Positions 35,852-43,690 of a stretch of 64,000 nt of DNA are shown in pieces. Below the pieces are notes generated by a model. The model did not search any database, was not told where the DNA came from, and saw only the letters and a program-made list of their open reading frames with translations. Where the stretch lies: positions 124,001 to 188,000 of the forward strand of contig JANWWS010000014.1 of the NCBI GenBank assembly GCA_025055765.1. The letters run 5' to 3'. Positions within the stretch are counted from its first letter, which is position 1; the number at the start of each line of letters is the position of its first letter. The translations under genes and the position numbers were made by a program. The DNA comes from Leptospiraceae bacterium (GTDB taxonomy: Bacteria > Spirochaetota > Leptospiria > Turneriellales > Turneriellaceae).

Positions 35852-38344
35852 GTGCTGCTCATTTGGCTTTTTCTAATACTCGTGTTATATGGGTGTAGCG
35901 AGCACCGTCCGGTAAAGCCGGTTTCAGAAGAAGTATGTCCTGAAGCCGATATTGATTTCTTTAAAAGGCGGGTTTGGGGGCCCATCCTTCAGTATAAGGG
36001 CTGCCACGGCTGTCATAACGAAACGGGTGTGGCTAAGTCTTTTGGGGTGCGTTGGCATCTAACGCAAAACAATGCCGATGCAGACTTCGAAACAATGAAG
36101 GCTGTGGCTGTGCGCAAAGCGGGTGAGATTTCTCTTTTGCGGCGAAAGGTCATTAATGACCCGGCCACCCCTCATAAGGGGGGAAATCTCTTTCCTGATA
36201 TAGGACCCTATGGAAAGGATGTAGCGCTTCTTGAAATCTTAGATGAATTTATCGCTCGCTCTGAGAATCCCACGCCTGCCTGCAACAAGGCGGGGATAAA
36301 CTATGACATTCTTTATGGCGTACAAGAATATGACTATGCCCAAACTTTGCGCAAGGCCCGTATTGCACTTACAGGGAAAATCCCCACGCCCTTTGAAGAA
36401 ACCCTCGTCATGGAAAAGGGAAGCCAGGGTCTTGACGAGGCTTTAGACCATATCATGCGAGATGATGATTTTTATGAGAGGCTGCGAGAAATCTGGAATG
36501 ACATCCTCCATACAGATATGTATTATATGGACCCTCTCATTGGAAATTACATGCAGGCATACAGAGTCTTAGACGAGCGGCTTTATCCTGACCGGGATTG
36601 GTTTGAGACGTTTCCTGCTCACGGCTATCCTGTTTCCGTTACCAGTGACCCAGCTAAAATGGCAGCACTGCGGCAAGAGCTTCGCCAGCTCACCAATAAA
36701 GCCATTGCGCGTGAGCCAATAGAACTCATTGTCTATGTTGTACGAAACAATCGCCCGTTTACCGAAATTGTCACCGCAAACTATTTCATGGTGAATGCTT
36801 ATTCGGCCCGAGCTTATGGAATAAACCAGCCTGGTGTACCTATCTTCACCGACAGCAGTTTTATTGCAGACCACCCCTATGACAGGTTTGTTCCAGCTAA
36901 GCTCTATCAGCGTGAGGTTAGCTTAAGTGGATGGATGCTCAACACAGAAACCGTAGATCCGACAAGGGTGGTGGAGGTGCCCTTGGCGGGGATCCTCACT
37001 TCTCCCCTATGGCTTGCACGATATCCCACGGCCGAGGGTAACGCAAATCGCCATCGCTCAAGGATGGTTTTTGAGTTTTTTCTAGACCTCAACTTATTGA
37101 CTCTCGCTCAGCAGTTAGAGGCTTTTGGTGATGCCGATCCAAACCCCACGCTTAATGATCCCAATTGCGCTGTCTGCCATACCATTATGGATCCTGTAGC
37201 AGGTCTTTTTAAAAACTATAGGCGTGGCAATTACTACATCAAGGACAGCTGGTACCACGATCCAGCTTGGCTAAGGTTTAGCCCCAATACAAGAATGCGC
37301 CCACCCGGTTATTCCGTAGAGGAGCCCTTGCCCGCCGCGTATGATCAAAAACCCCTCGTTTGGTTGGGGAATCGCATAGCAAAAGACTCACGCTTTGCCC
37401 TTTCTGTAACGAAGCATATGTTTAAAGCCCTCACGGGTCGCAGTGTACTTAAAAGACCTTCCGAAAATGACAGACCTCCTGGCAAAACCGACAGTGAGTG
37501 GCAGCAAATTTACCGTGAGCTAGAGCAGGCCTATCTTCTCCAAGAAAAGGACATCCGGCGTTTTCAAGAAGCCTTTGAGCGTAGTAATTTTAACTTGAAG
37601 ACTCTCATCAAAGAAATCATTAAATCGCCTTATTTTAGAGCACGCAACGCCAAGCAAGTTGAAGAATACCGCCTACGCCATGTGGGGGTAGCACGACTTT
37701 TAACCCCCGAGCAACTCAATAGCAAAATCGAATCTGTCACAGGAATTCGCTGGGCTAATCCCTGGTCAAACATACCTTATCTTTTGAGAGATTATTACTT
37801 TCTCTACGGGGGCATTGACTCGATTAACACGACAGTGCGTACCCAAATCCCCAATGGGCTCATGAGCAATATACAGCTGCGTATGGCCTTCGAAATAGCC
37901 TGCCAGGCGGTAGTAAGGGATTTTTCCCACATCAACCATAGTGACCGGAAGCTCTTACCCCTTGTGGAGCCAACCTATGCACCAGAGGTCAATGGCATAA
38001 GCTCGCCGACAGCGATTGAGAAAATAAAACAAAATATTCGCTATTTACATCGACAAATTTTGGGGGAATATTTGTCGCAACAGGATCCCGAAATCGAGCG
38101 TACCTACCAACTTTTTTATCTGACCTTTAAGGAAGGTCAAAATAAGAAGGGTACTCCTCAAGATTGGGATACGGGTAACCCCGCCACAAGAGCACCGCTG
38201 CGCTGTACTTTTAGCGGAACAGATGCTCAGGGAAACCCCATACCTGGTCGTCGGCCTGTTACGAGCGATCCCAATTATGTCATACGCGCATGGCAGGCAA
38301 CGGTGGCCTATCTTCTCACGGATGCGAGGTTTGTCTATGAATAG
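35852..38344 (+). CDS. Exported lipoprotein with two CXXCH haem motifs (DUF1592/DUF1588-like)
   Basis: 830 aa from GTG 35852 (a TTG at 35786 would add 22 residues). A hydrophobic stretch ends in LYGC, a plausible lipobox. Two haem-c motifs: CHGCH (about 55) and CAVCH within NCAVCHTIMDP (about 445), the latter matching DUF1588. RPFTEIVTANYFMVN and ILTSPLWLARYPTAEGN match the DUF1592/1588 style seen in Planctomycetes and myxobacterial-type proteins. Partner DUF1501 protein follows with overlap. Function unsettled: haem-linked extracellular or periplasmic redox/polymer metabolism is often guessed. The promoter, not a ribosome site, decides the start. Confidence 0.7.
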   Translation: MLLIWLFLILVLYGCSEHRPVKPVSEEVCPEADIDFFKRRVWGPILQYKGCHGCHNETGVAKSFGVRWHLTQNNADADFETMKAVAVRKAGEISLLRRKVINDPATPHKGGNLFPDIGPYGKDVALLEILDEFIARSENPTPACNKAGINYDILYGVQEYDYAQTLRKARIALTGKIPTPFEETLVMEKGSQGLDEALDHIMRDDDFYERLREIWNDILHTDMYYMDPLIGNYMQAYRVLDERLYPDRDWFETFPAHGYPVSVTSDPAKMAALRQELRQLTNKAIAREPIELIVYVVRNNRPFTEIVTANYFMVNAYSARAYGINQPGVPIFTDSSFIADHPYDRFVPAKLYQREVSLSGWMLNTETVDPTRVVEVPLAGILTSPLWLARYPTAEGNANRHRSRMVFEFFLDLNLLTLAQQLEAFGDADPNPTLNDPNCAVCHTIMDPVAGLFKNYRRGNYYIKDSWYHDPAWLRFSPNTRMRPPGYSVEEPLPAAYDQKPLVWLGNRIAKDSRFALSVTKHMFKALTGRSVLKRPSENDRPPGKTDSEWQQIYRELEQAYLLQEKDIRRFQEAFERSNFNLKTLIKEIIKSPYFRARNAKQVEEYRLRHVGVARLLTPEQLNSKIESVTGIRWANPWSNIPYLLRDYYFLYGGIDSINTTVRTQIPNGLMSNIQLRMAFEIACQAVVRDFSHINHSDRKLLPLVEPTYAPEVNGISSPTAIEKIKQNIRYLHRQILGEYLSQQDPEIERTYQLFYLTFKEGQNKKGTPQDWDTGNPATRAPLRCTFSGTDAQGNPIPGRRPVTSDPNYVIRAWQATVAYLLTDARFVYE

Positions 38345-39722
38345 TTTGCATATCTGGGTAAAAGACAAGGAAATCTCGCGCAAAGAATTTCTTAAAATCT
38401 TGACTCTCGCGGGTCTGGGCATTTCTCTGCCTTTCCCTTTAGCCAAAAGGGCACATGCAAGTCCTCCCCCCAATGCATCCAATCCTCAGCCTTTTTGGGT
38501 AATCATTCATGCAGGAGGGGGATGGGACCCCACAAGCATCTGTGATCCTAAAGGGGGACTTGTGAACCACTTTCCGGGTGGGGTAAATGTAAATGGCTTT
38601 TCGTTAGCTCCCCCCCCAGGTGGTTGGATCGGTACGAATGTGGGATTGGACCATATCTTGTTTCAGTCTTATCCCAATTATATCAGGGTTATCAATGGCA
38701 TAGATACCACAACAAACAACCACGACACAGGTCCAATTTACGTGTGGAGCGGCAAAATATCGCAAGGACATCCTACCTTTGGGGCTCTTATCGCAGCGAT
38801 ATATGGCGCAAGCCGCCCACTTGCCTTTATTAACTATGGGGGTTATTCCTATACAGCGGGTGTCATGGGTACCACCCAAATCAATAGCTTAGCTCAAATT
38901 AGAGCCTTGGCTGAGCCCAATGTTATATCCGGCAATGACCGCTATTTTACACCAGAAACTCTAAACCGTATTAATCAATTTCGTGCGCAAAGAGTGGCGC
39001 GCCTTATTAATGAACAAAAGCTGCCCAGCATAAAGGAGGCCTTAACTGCTCTGCAACAAGCCCAAATCAATGCCAGCCAGCTTGATCAATTCATAGCTCA
39101 TGCCGATTATCTAACGAGCCGAGTAACGGTGGGTAATCCCAATTATAATGCGGCTTTTGCCCAAGCCTATAATAATACGGGTAACCTCTATGGTCCCCTG
39201 CCTCGTCAATTTGCCATAGCTTTTGCCGCATATAATGCCGGACTTTGTGCCAGTGCCAATTTGTCCATAGGGGGTTTTGATACTCACGACAACCATGACA
39301 ACACGCAGATGCCGGCAGTAAACCGAATTATGCGCTCTGTCAAATTTATGCTGGATGAGGCCATGGCTGCCTATGGTAACCTTAACAAGATCATGATTGC
39401 CGTGGGGTCGGATTTTGGCCGAACGAACCGCTACAATGGTGCCAATGGGAAAGACCACTGGCCGATCACGAGTATGATTTTTGCGGGAGGTCTTTTATCC
39501 ACACGCAGTGGTGTAACCGGGGGCACAGACAGCGATCATAAGCCAAACCCGGCGATGTCCCCTGTGCCAGGTCGCATTATTAAACCCTCTCATGTGCACT
39601 GGTCCCTAAGGCGTCTTGCAGGCATAGAAAATGCGGTGATTCCGGCACTTGGTCTTACGGTAAAGCAGGCTTTCCCTACCGTGAGTGACAGTGAGGGTAT
39701 GCCTATGTTTGGTGACGTTTAA
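38337..39722 (+). CDS. DUF1501-family exported protein (alkaline-phosphatase-superfamily-like)
   Basis: 461 aa from ATG 38337 (GAGG ribosome site eight bases upstream), overlapping the cytochrome gene by eight bases. Tat-like leader with an RK pair (SRKEFLKILTLAGLG) and hydrophobic helix, cleavage near RAHASP. DUF1501 signatures: GGWDPTSI near the start, GGFDTHDNHD and VGSDFGRT...GKDHWP metal-site-like motifs. DUF1501 proteins pair with DUF1549/1553- or DUF1592/1588-type cytochrome proteins; together they form a frequent but biochemically uncharacterised exported module. Confidence 0.82.
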   Translation: MNSLHIWVKDKEISRKEFLKILTLAGLGISLPFPLAKRAHASPPPNASNPQPFWVIIHAGGGWDPTSICDPKGGLVNHFPGGVNVNGFSLAPPPGGWIGTNVGLDHILFQSYPNYIRVINGIDTTTNNHDTGPIYVWSGKISQGHPTFGALIAAIYGASRPLAFINYGGYSYTAGVMGTTQINSLAQIRALAEPNVISGNDRYFTPETLNRINQFRAQRVARLINEQKLPSIKEALTALQQAQINASQLDQFIAHADYLTSRVTVGNPNYNAAFAQAYNNTGNLYGPLPRQFAIAFAAYNAGLCASANLSIGGFDTHDNHDNTQMPAVNRIMRSVKFMLDEAMAAYGNLNKIMIAVGSDFGRTNRYNGANGKDHWPITSMIFAGGLLSTRSGVTGGTDSDHKPNPAMSPVPGRIIKPSHVHWSLRRLAGIENAVIPALGLTVKQAFPTVSDSEGMPMFGDV

Positions 39723-39731
39723 CTCGCCACT

Positions 39732-39759
39732 TTATAGACAGAACATGTTGTTTCTATAA
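39732..39759. repeat. Inverted repeat after the DUF1501 gene
   Basis: TTATAGA (39732-39738) and TCTATAA (39753-39759), 7-bp arms around a 14-nt centre that itself contains ACATGT. No T-tract follows, so a terminator role is only possible; a protein-binding site is equally likely, as it lies just before the consensus promoter at 39765. Confidence 0.3.
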
Positions 39760-39764
39760 GATTC

Positions 39765-39793
39765 TTGACATACTTTAGATAAGCGTGTATACT
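39765..39793 (+). promoter_or_regulatory. Near-consensus sigma70-type promoter
   Basis: TTGACA (39765-39770), 17-nt spacer, TATACT (39788-39793). Eleven of twelve bases match consensus, the best promoter in the window. It drives the KRFE coiled-coil gene just downstream, with an expected start near 39800. Confidence 0.65.
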
Positions 39794-39880
39794 GCCTAGG
39801 TGAAGTGATTTTTTTCCTTTTTCCTTGTTCCGAGCTTTTTCCTATGGGCACGGCCAGCCACGGATGCAGATATTGCCCAT

Positions 39881-40170
39881 GTGCTGCCTGAGATGGACAA
39901 GCGCTTTGAGCTTGTGGAAAAGCGCTTTGAACAAATTGACAGGCGTTTTGAAGAAATCGATAAGCGCTTTGAATTTATTCAGGCTATTTTAGTGGCGTAC
40001 TTTTGGCCGTTCTAGGCTCTCCCTTTTTGGTGGAGTATATGGCGTGTCGTCGGGAAACGAAGGCACTTGAGGCTTATGATTTAAGCCAGCGCATACTAAT
40101 GGCACTTCGCGAGGCTAAAGAGAAAAACCCTGTTCTTGAGAAAGCCCTAAAGCATGTGGGATTATTGTAG
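39881..40170 (+). pseudogene. Frameshifted gene for a KRFE-heptad coiled-coil membrane protein
   Basis: Two frames together give one plausible protein. Frame 1 (ATG 39893 to TAG 40013) encodes MDKRFELVEKRFEQIDRRFE, continuing as heptads of KRFExxx, then IQAILVAYFWPF and stop. Frame 2 (from 39994 to TAG 40168) continues GVLLAVLGSPFLVEYMACRR and a charged helix ending HVGLL. Restoring one G at 39992-39996 (GTGGGCGTA) joins them through a membrane helix. A second single-base shift near 39846-39848 (ATGG-GCA) would connect an upstream ATG and ARPATDADIAHVLPE. Either a decayed gene or sequencing errors. KRFE-repeat proteins are otherwise of unknown function. Confidence 0.6.
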
Positions 40171-40177
40171 GGGAAAA

Positions 40178-40191
40178 ATGGCACGTGCCAT
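40178..40191. repeat. 14-bp perfect palindrome
   Basis: ATGGCACGTGCCAT, self-complementary without spacer, in the gap between the KRFE gene and the PP2C gene. It could be an operator. No second copy was noticed in the window. Confidence 0.3.
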
Positions 40192-40249
40192 ATTCTTCTC
40201 ACCCACGGTTCTCTTTGAAAAAGTGAGTTCGCCTTGCCTGGGAAAATCC

Positions 40250-40277
40250 TTGACATAAGGCTCCTCGAGCTTATCCT
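40250..40277 (+). promoter_or_regulatory. Candidate promoter of the second PP2C gene
   Basis: TTGACA (40250-40255), 16-nt spacer, TATCCT (40272-40277). The -10 ends eight bases before the TTG at 40286, consistent with a leaderless message. Confidence 0.4.
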
Positions 40278-40285
40278 GTACTAAT

Positions 40286-41614
40286 TTGTCGCTTTCGCTA
40301 CGTGAGATACAGGATAAGCAGCTGCAACTTGCCGTCCCTCTTGTTGGTGGCCTTATTATTTTTGCGCTGCTTTTCTTTATTCTAGCTGATTTAGGTTTTC
40401 CAAGTGCCCCCCACCATGAGCTATTTAAATTTCGCATGCAAATGGCAGCCCTCTTTGCTCTTTTGGTGTTATTTTCGCTTACCCGCTGGGGAAAAAAACC
40501 GGCGTCTCTTCGTTTATTGGCGATTCTCTTGCCTGTGCTATGTGGTTTTTCAGTTTCGTGGCTTACCCACCTAACCGGAGGCTCCCAAAGTCCCTACTGG
40601 ACCATGATTATGTTGACTTACTTTGGCGGTACATTGATTTTACGCCTTAATGTGTGGGAGGCGGCCGCAAGTTATCTCGTCGTGTTTGGTGTCCATCTTT
40701 GGGTGATTTTAATGATAGGTCGTGAAAGCTATGCGACCCCTTATTTTTTTACAAGCTTTTTTGGCATTGCCTTAGCTCTTGTGGTGAGTCTTACCGGTAA
40801 TTGGTATATCACACGCCTCGAATATAAAAGACATCTTGCCCAACAACAAGAGGAGCGCAAGAAAGAAGAGCTACAGAAGCAATTAACGATGGCGGGCGAG
40901 CTTCAGCAATCTCTCTTGCCCGAGCCCATTTATGACCCACGGGTAGAGGTAAGCTACCTCTACCACCCCTGTGCTGCAGTAGGGGGTGATCTCATCGACT
41001 GTCGGTTCCTAAAAACAGACAGTCTGGGTCTTTTTATTTGTGATGTCTCAGGCCATGGGGTGGCGGCAGCTCTTCTGGCTTCGATGGTTAAGGTTAGCCT
41101 ACAACAGTGGTCTCGGTATGCAGACAGCCCCTCGCGTTTTCTAAATTATTTGCAGCACGAGATGGGCCATATACTGCAAAAAAATTTTCTTACGGCTATG
41201 AGTATCCATGTGGATCTAATTTCAGGTAAAGCTCTTCTGGCCTCAGCAGGGCACCTACCTGCTATTGTACATTCTTCCTCGGGTGATCTGCGGCAAATCA
41301 ACTCTCGGGGAACGATGGTCTGCTCTGTTTTCCCCACCAATTGCGTGGATTATGATTTTGAGTTGAGCGCAGGTGATACCTTATTTCTTTACACGGACGG
41401 GATTGTCGAGCTGCGCAACCGAGAAGGAGAAATGTTTGACGAAGAGCGTTTTTTTTCTTTTTTGCAAAAAGAAGCCCAGAAACTTAGCGAGTTTAAGATT
41501 AGGCTTTTGGGTGAGCTACAGAAATTTTGGGGTCGAAGTGATGAAGATTTCCCTGACGATATCTCGCTTTTAGCTTTTCGCTTTAAGCCAAGGGAATTTT
41601 GGGTGCACCCATGA
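40286..41614 (+). CDS. Polytopic membrane PP2C/SpoIIE (RsbU-like) phosphatase
   Basis: 442 aa from TTG 40286, no ribosome site; start accepted because the promoter boxes end immediately before it and helix 1 follows. Six hydrophobic helices (about 15-175, no HAMP), a coiled linker, then a SpoIIE PP2C domain (about 210-440) with AVGGDLIDC, FICDVSGHGVAAALL, YTDGIVELRN and PDDISLLAF. The membrane part resembles integral sensor domains such as MASE-type, but I cannot name it. Predicted to dephosphorylate a STAS-type partner not seen here. Confidence 0.82.
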   Translation: MSLSLREIQDKQLQLAVPLVGGLIIFALLFFILADLGFPSAPHHELFKFRMQMAALFALLVLFSLTRWGKKPASLRLLAILLPVLCGFSVSWLTHLTGGSQSPYWTMIMLTYFGGTLILRLNVWEAAASYLVVFGVHLWVILMIGRESYATPYFFTSFFGIALALVVSLTGNWYITRLEYKRHLAQQQEERKKEELQKQLTMAGELQQSLLPEPIYDPRVEVSYLYHPCAAVGGDLIDCRFLKTDSLGLFICDVSGHGVAAALLASMVKVSLQQWSRYADSPSRFLNYLQHEMGHILQKNFLTAMSIHVDLISGKALLASAGHLPAIVHSSSGDLRQINSRGTMVCSVFPTNCVDYDFELSAGDTLFLYTDGIVELRNREGEMFDEERFFSFLQKEAQKLSEFKIRLLGELQKFWGRSDEDFPDDISLLAFRFKPREFWVHP

Positions 41615-41783
41615 GGTTGATATCATACGGAAAGCTAGCCCAACTTTATAAATGCCTGTAGAGGGATATGTTCTGATTTTAAGGACACTATAGGAGTTAC
41701 TTCTTGTTGACAAGACTATGGGATTTTGGATAACCCAAAAGTATTAAGAGTTCGATAATTAAGGGGATAAAGAGAGTTTAGCG
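41615..41783 (+). other. Gap with a candidate distal promoter
   Basis: 169 bp between the PP2C gene and the chemotaxis-receptor gene. TTGACA at 41707-41712 and GATAAC at 41729-41734 (16-nt spacer) could be a promoter, leaving a leader of about 45 nt with AAAGAGAG before the GTG at 41784. Nothing else is recognised. Confidence 0.3.
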
Positions 41784-43650
41784 GTGAAGCTATTAGGGGC
41801 CAAGCAATTTTTAAGGCGACAGGTCTTAGTGGTTGCCCTTGTGATGTATCCTATAGCGCTTGGGGTTGCTTTTTTCTTAGTATAAGGCAGAGATAACTAC
41901 CCTAAGAAATTTGGCTTCCGAAAAAGCAAAATCCTTCCAAAAGGAAATACAGAACAATCTCATTTTAGCTTATGAATTTGCACGCTATTTGGCAAATTCT
42001 TTAGCTCTCCGAGAAAGACCGAGTCGAGACATGGTAATAGAGCAGTACAAAACCTTACTTGAAAAGCATCCCCTGTTTTTGGGTCTTTATACCGTTTGGG
42101 AGCCCAACGTATACGATGGCAAGGATCGTCTTTTCCGCAAGGCGGCAGGCCATGATGCCACAGGACGCTTTGTCATTTATGTCGTACGCCAAAAAGGTAA
42201 GATTATCCTAGAACCTCTCTTGGACTATGACAAGCCGGGGATAGGTGACTATTACCTAAAGCCCAAAGAAACCCTAAAACCTTTTATCTCAGAGCCCTAT
42301 GAATACCCTATTGAGGGGAAAAACGTTACACTTATGTCCTTTGTAGAACCAATCATCATGGAAAAAAAATTCTTGGGCATAGCTGGTGTCGATATTGCTG
42401 TAGAAGCCCTCGATCAAAAACTGAAAGAGCAGAAACCATTTGGCGAGGGAAGTTTTGTTCGCCTGGTAAGTCCTCGTGGCGTGATCATAGCCTCAGGTCA
42501 TCCTGAAGAAAAACCAGGCGCTAAGCTTTCTCAAGAAGAAGCCGACATGCTAGGTTTGGGTAATGCGCTATCCCAAAACGACTTTCAAGAAACACAGAAG
42601 CACTATCTTTATCTCTCCTCTCTGCGCGTTAGCGACGAGGTAAGCTGGTTTATAATGGTATTTCTGCCAAAGAAGGTCATTTCTTCCCAAGCCATGTTTA
42701 TTTTCACATCCATAGCGCTGGGGGCTGGTTTTTGCCTAGTTTTTATTTATTTTTGGTTTCATAGCCATATTAAGCGCCATATCTTTAAGCCGATGGCTTG
42801 GGCAGAAAACCTCCTTGTGGATCTTTCGGAGGGAAAGCTTAAAGAAGGAAAACTTTTCGTGAAGACGAAATCAAGGGAGATAGCCCGTGTGCTGCAGTCT
42901 TCCCAGAGTCTTATGGCGAAATTGCGCGAGGTGATCACGGAAACAGACACGACGGTGCAAGAAGTGAAGCTCGCGGCGCAAAGACTTGCTGAGGAATCGG
43001 TACAGATGGGACAGCGAGGTCAGGAACTAGCAAAGTCCGTGGATTTTTTGCAAGATTTTTTAGGGCAGGTATTGAAGGAATTTGAATTTCTAGGAAGCGA
43101 ACTTCAAAACATAGCCATGAAATCCCAACAAGTGGAGAACACATTGTCTCATTCCACAAACATCATGGAGAGTACGCTGAAACTCACCAAAGACATTATT
43201 GAAAAAATCTCGGTGATAGAAGAAATCTCAGAGCAAACCCAGTTACTCGCGCTTAATGCTAATATTGAAGCAGCTAGAGCCGGGGAGGCGGGTCGTGGCT
43301 TTGCCGTTGTTGCTCATGAGGTGGGTAAATTAGCAGAGCTAAGTCAAAAATCCGCTCAAGAGATGAGCGAAGAGACTAGAAAAACGATACCCCTCATGGA
43401 AAGACTTGCCGAGGTGTTTTTAGAGCTTGTAGCGCAAATCCAAGCAACCCTAAGCTCTCTTGGTGAGTTAGACAAGCGCTCTCGTGGGCTTTGGGACAAA
43501 ACCCAAGATACAGCAAGACTTATGGAACGCCTTTCTCTGATTGCTAAACAAAACTCAGCCACTAGTGAGGAGATATCCAAGAGTTCCTTGGAGCTACATT
43601 CCAGAATGGACAGCTTACAGGAGAAATTTCGCTTTTTTAAATTGGATTAA
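41784..43650 (+). pseudogene. Methyl-accepting chemotaxis-type protein with dCache sensor; N-terminal helix separated by a frameshift
   Basis: The continuous frame (TTG 41911 to 43650, 579 aa) has a dCache-like sensor, one membrane helix (about 258-281), a HAMP-like stretch and a methyl-accepting signalling hairpin ([20 protein letters not shown], about 443-462). It lacks its first membrane helix. That helix is encoded just upstream in another frame: GTG 41784 (AAAGAG site) starts MKLLGAKQFLRR and [18 protein letters not shown], then TAA at 41883. The shift must lie within 41879-41884, where frame B has TAG just before. Removing one base restores [15 protein letters not shown]. So a single indel, decayed gene or sequencing error. 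Confidence 0.65.
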
Positions 43651-43690
43651 AAGCTTTTAGATTAGATACTGTTCTTAAGATACGAGATTT

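Noticed and set aside
36000-39700. Possible mobile or prophage island around the cytochrome/DUF1501 genes
   Set aside because: No integrase, transposase or att-like repeats seen; only family distribution hints at transfer.
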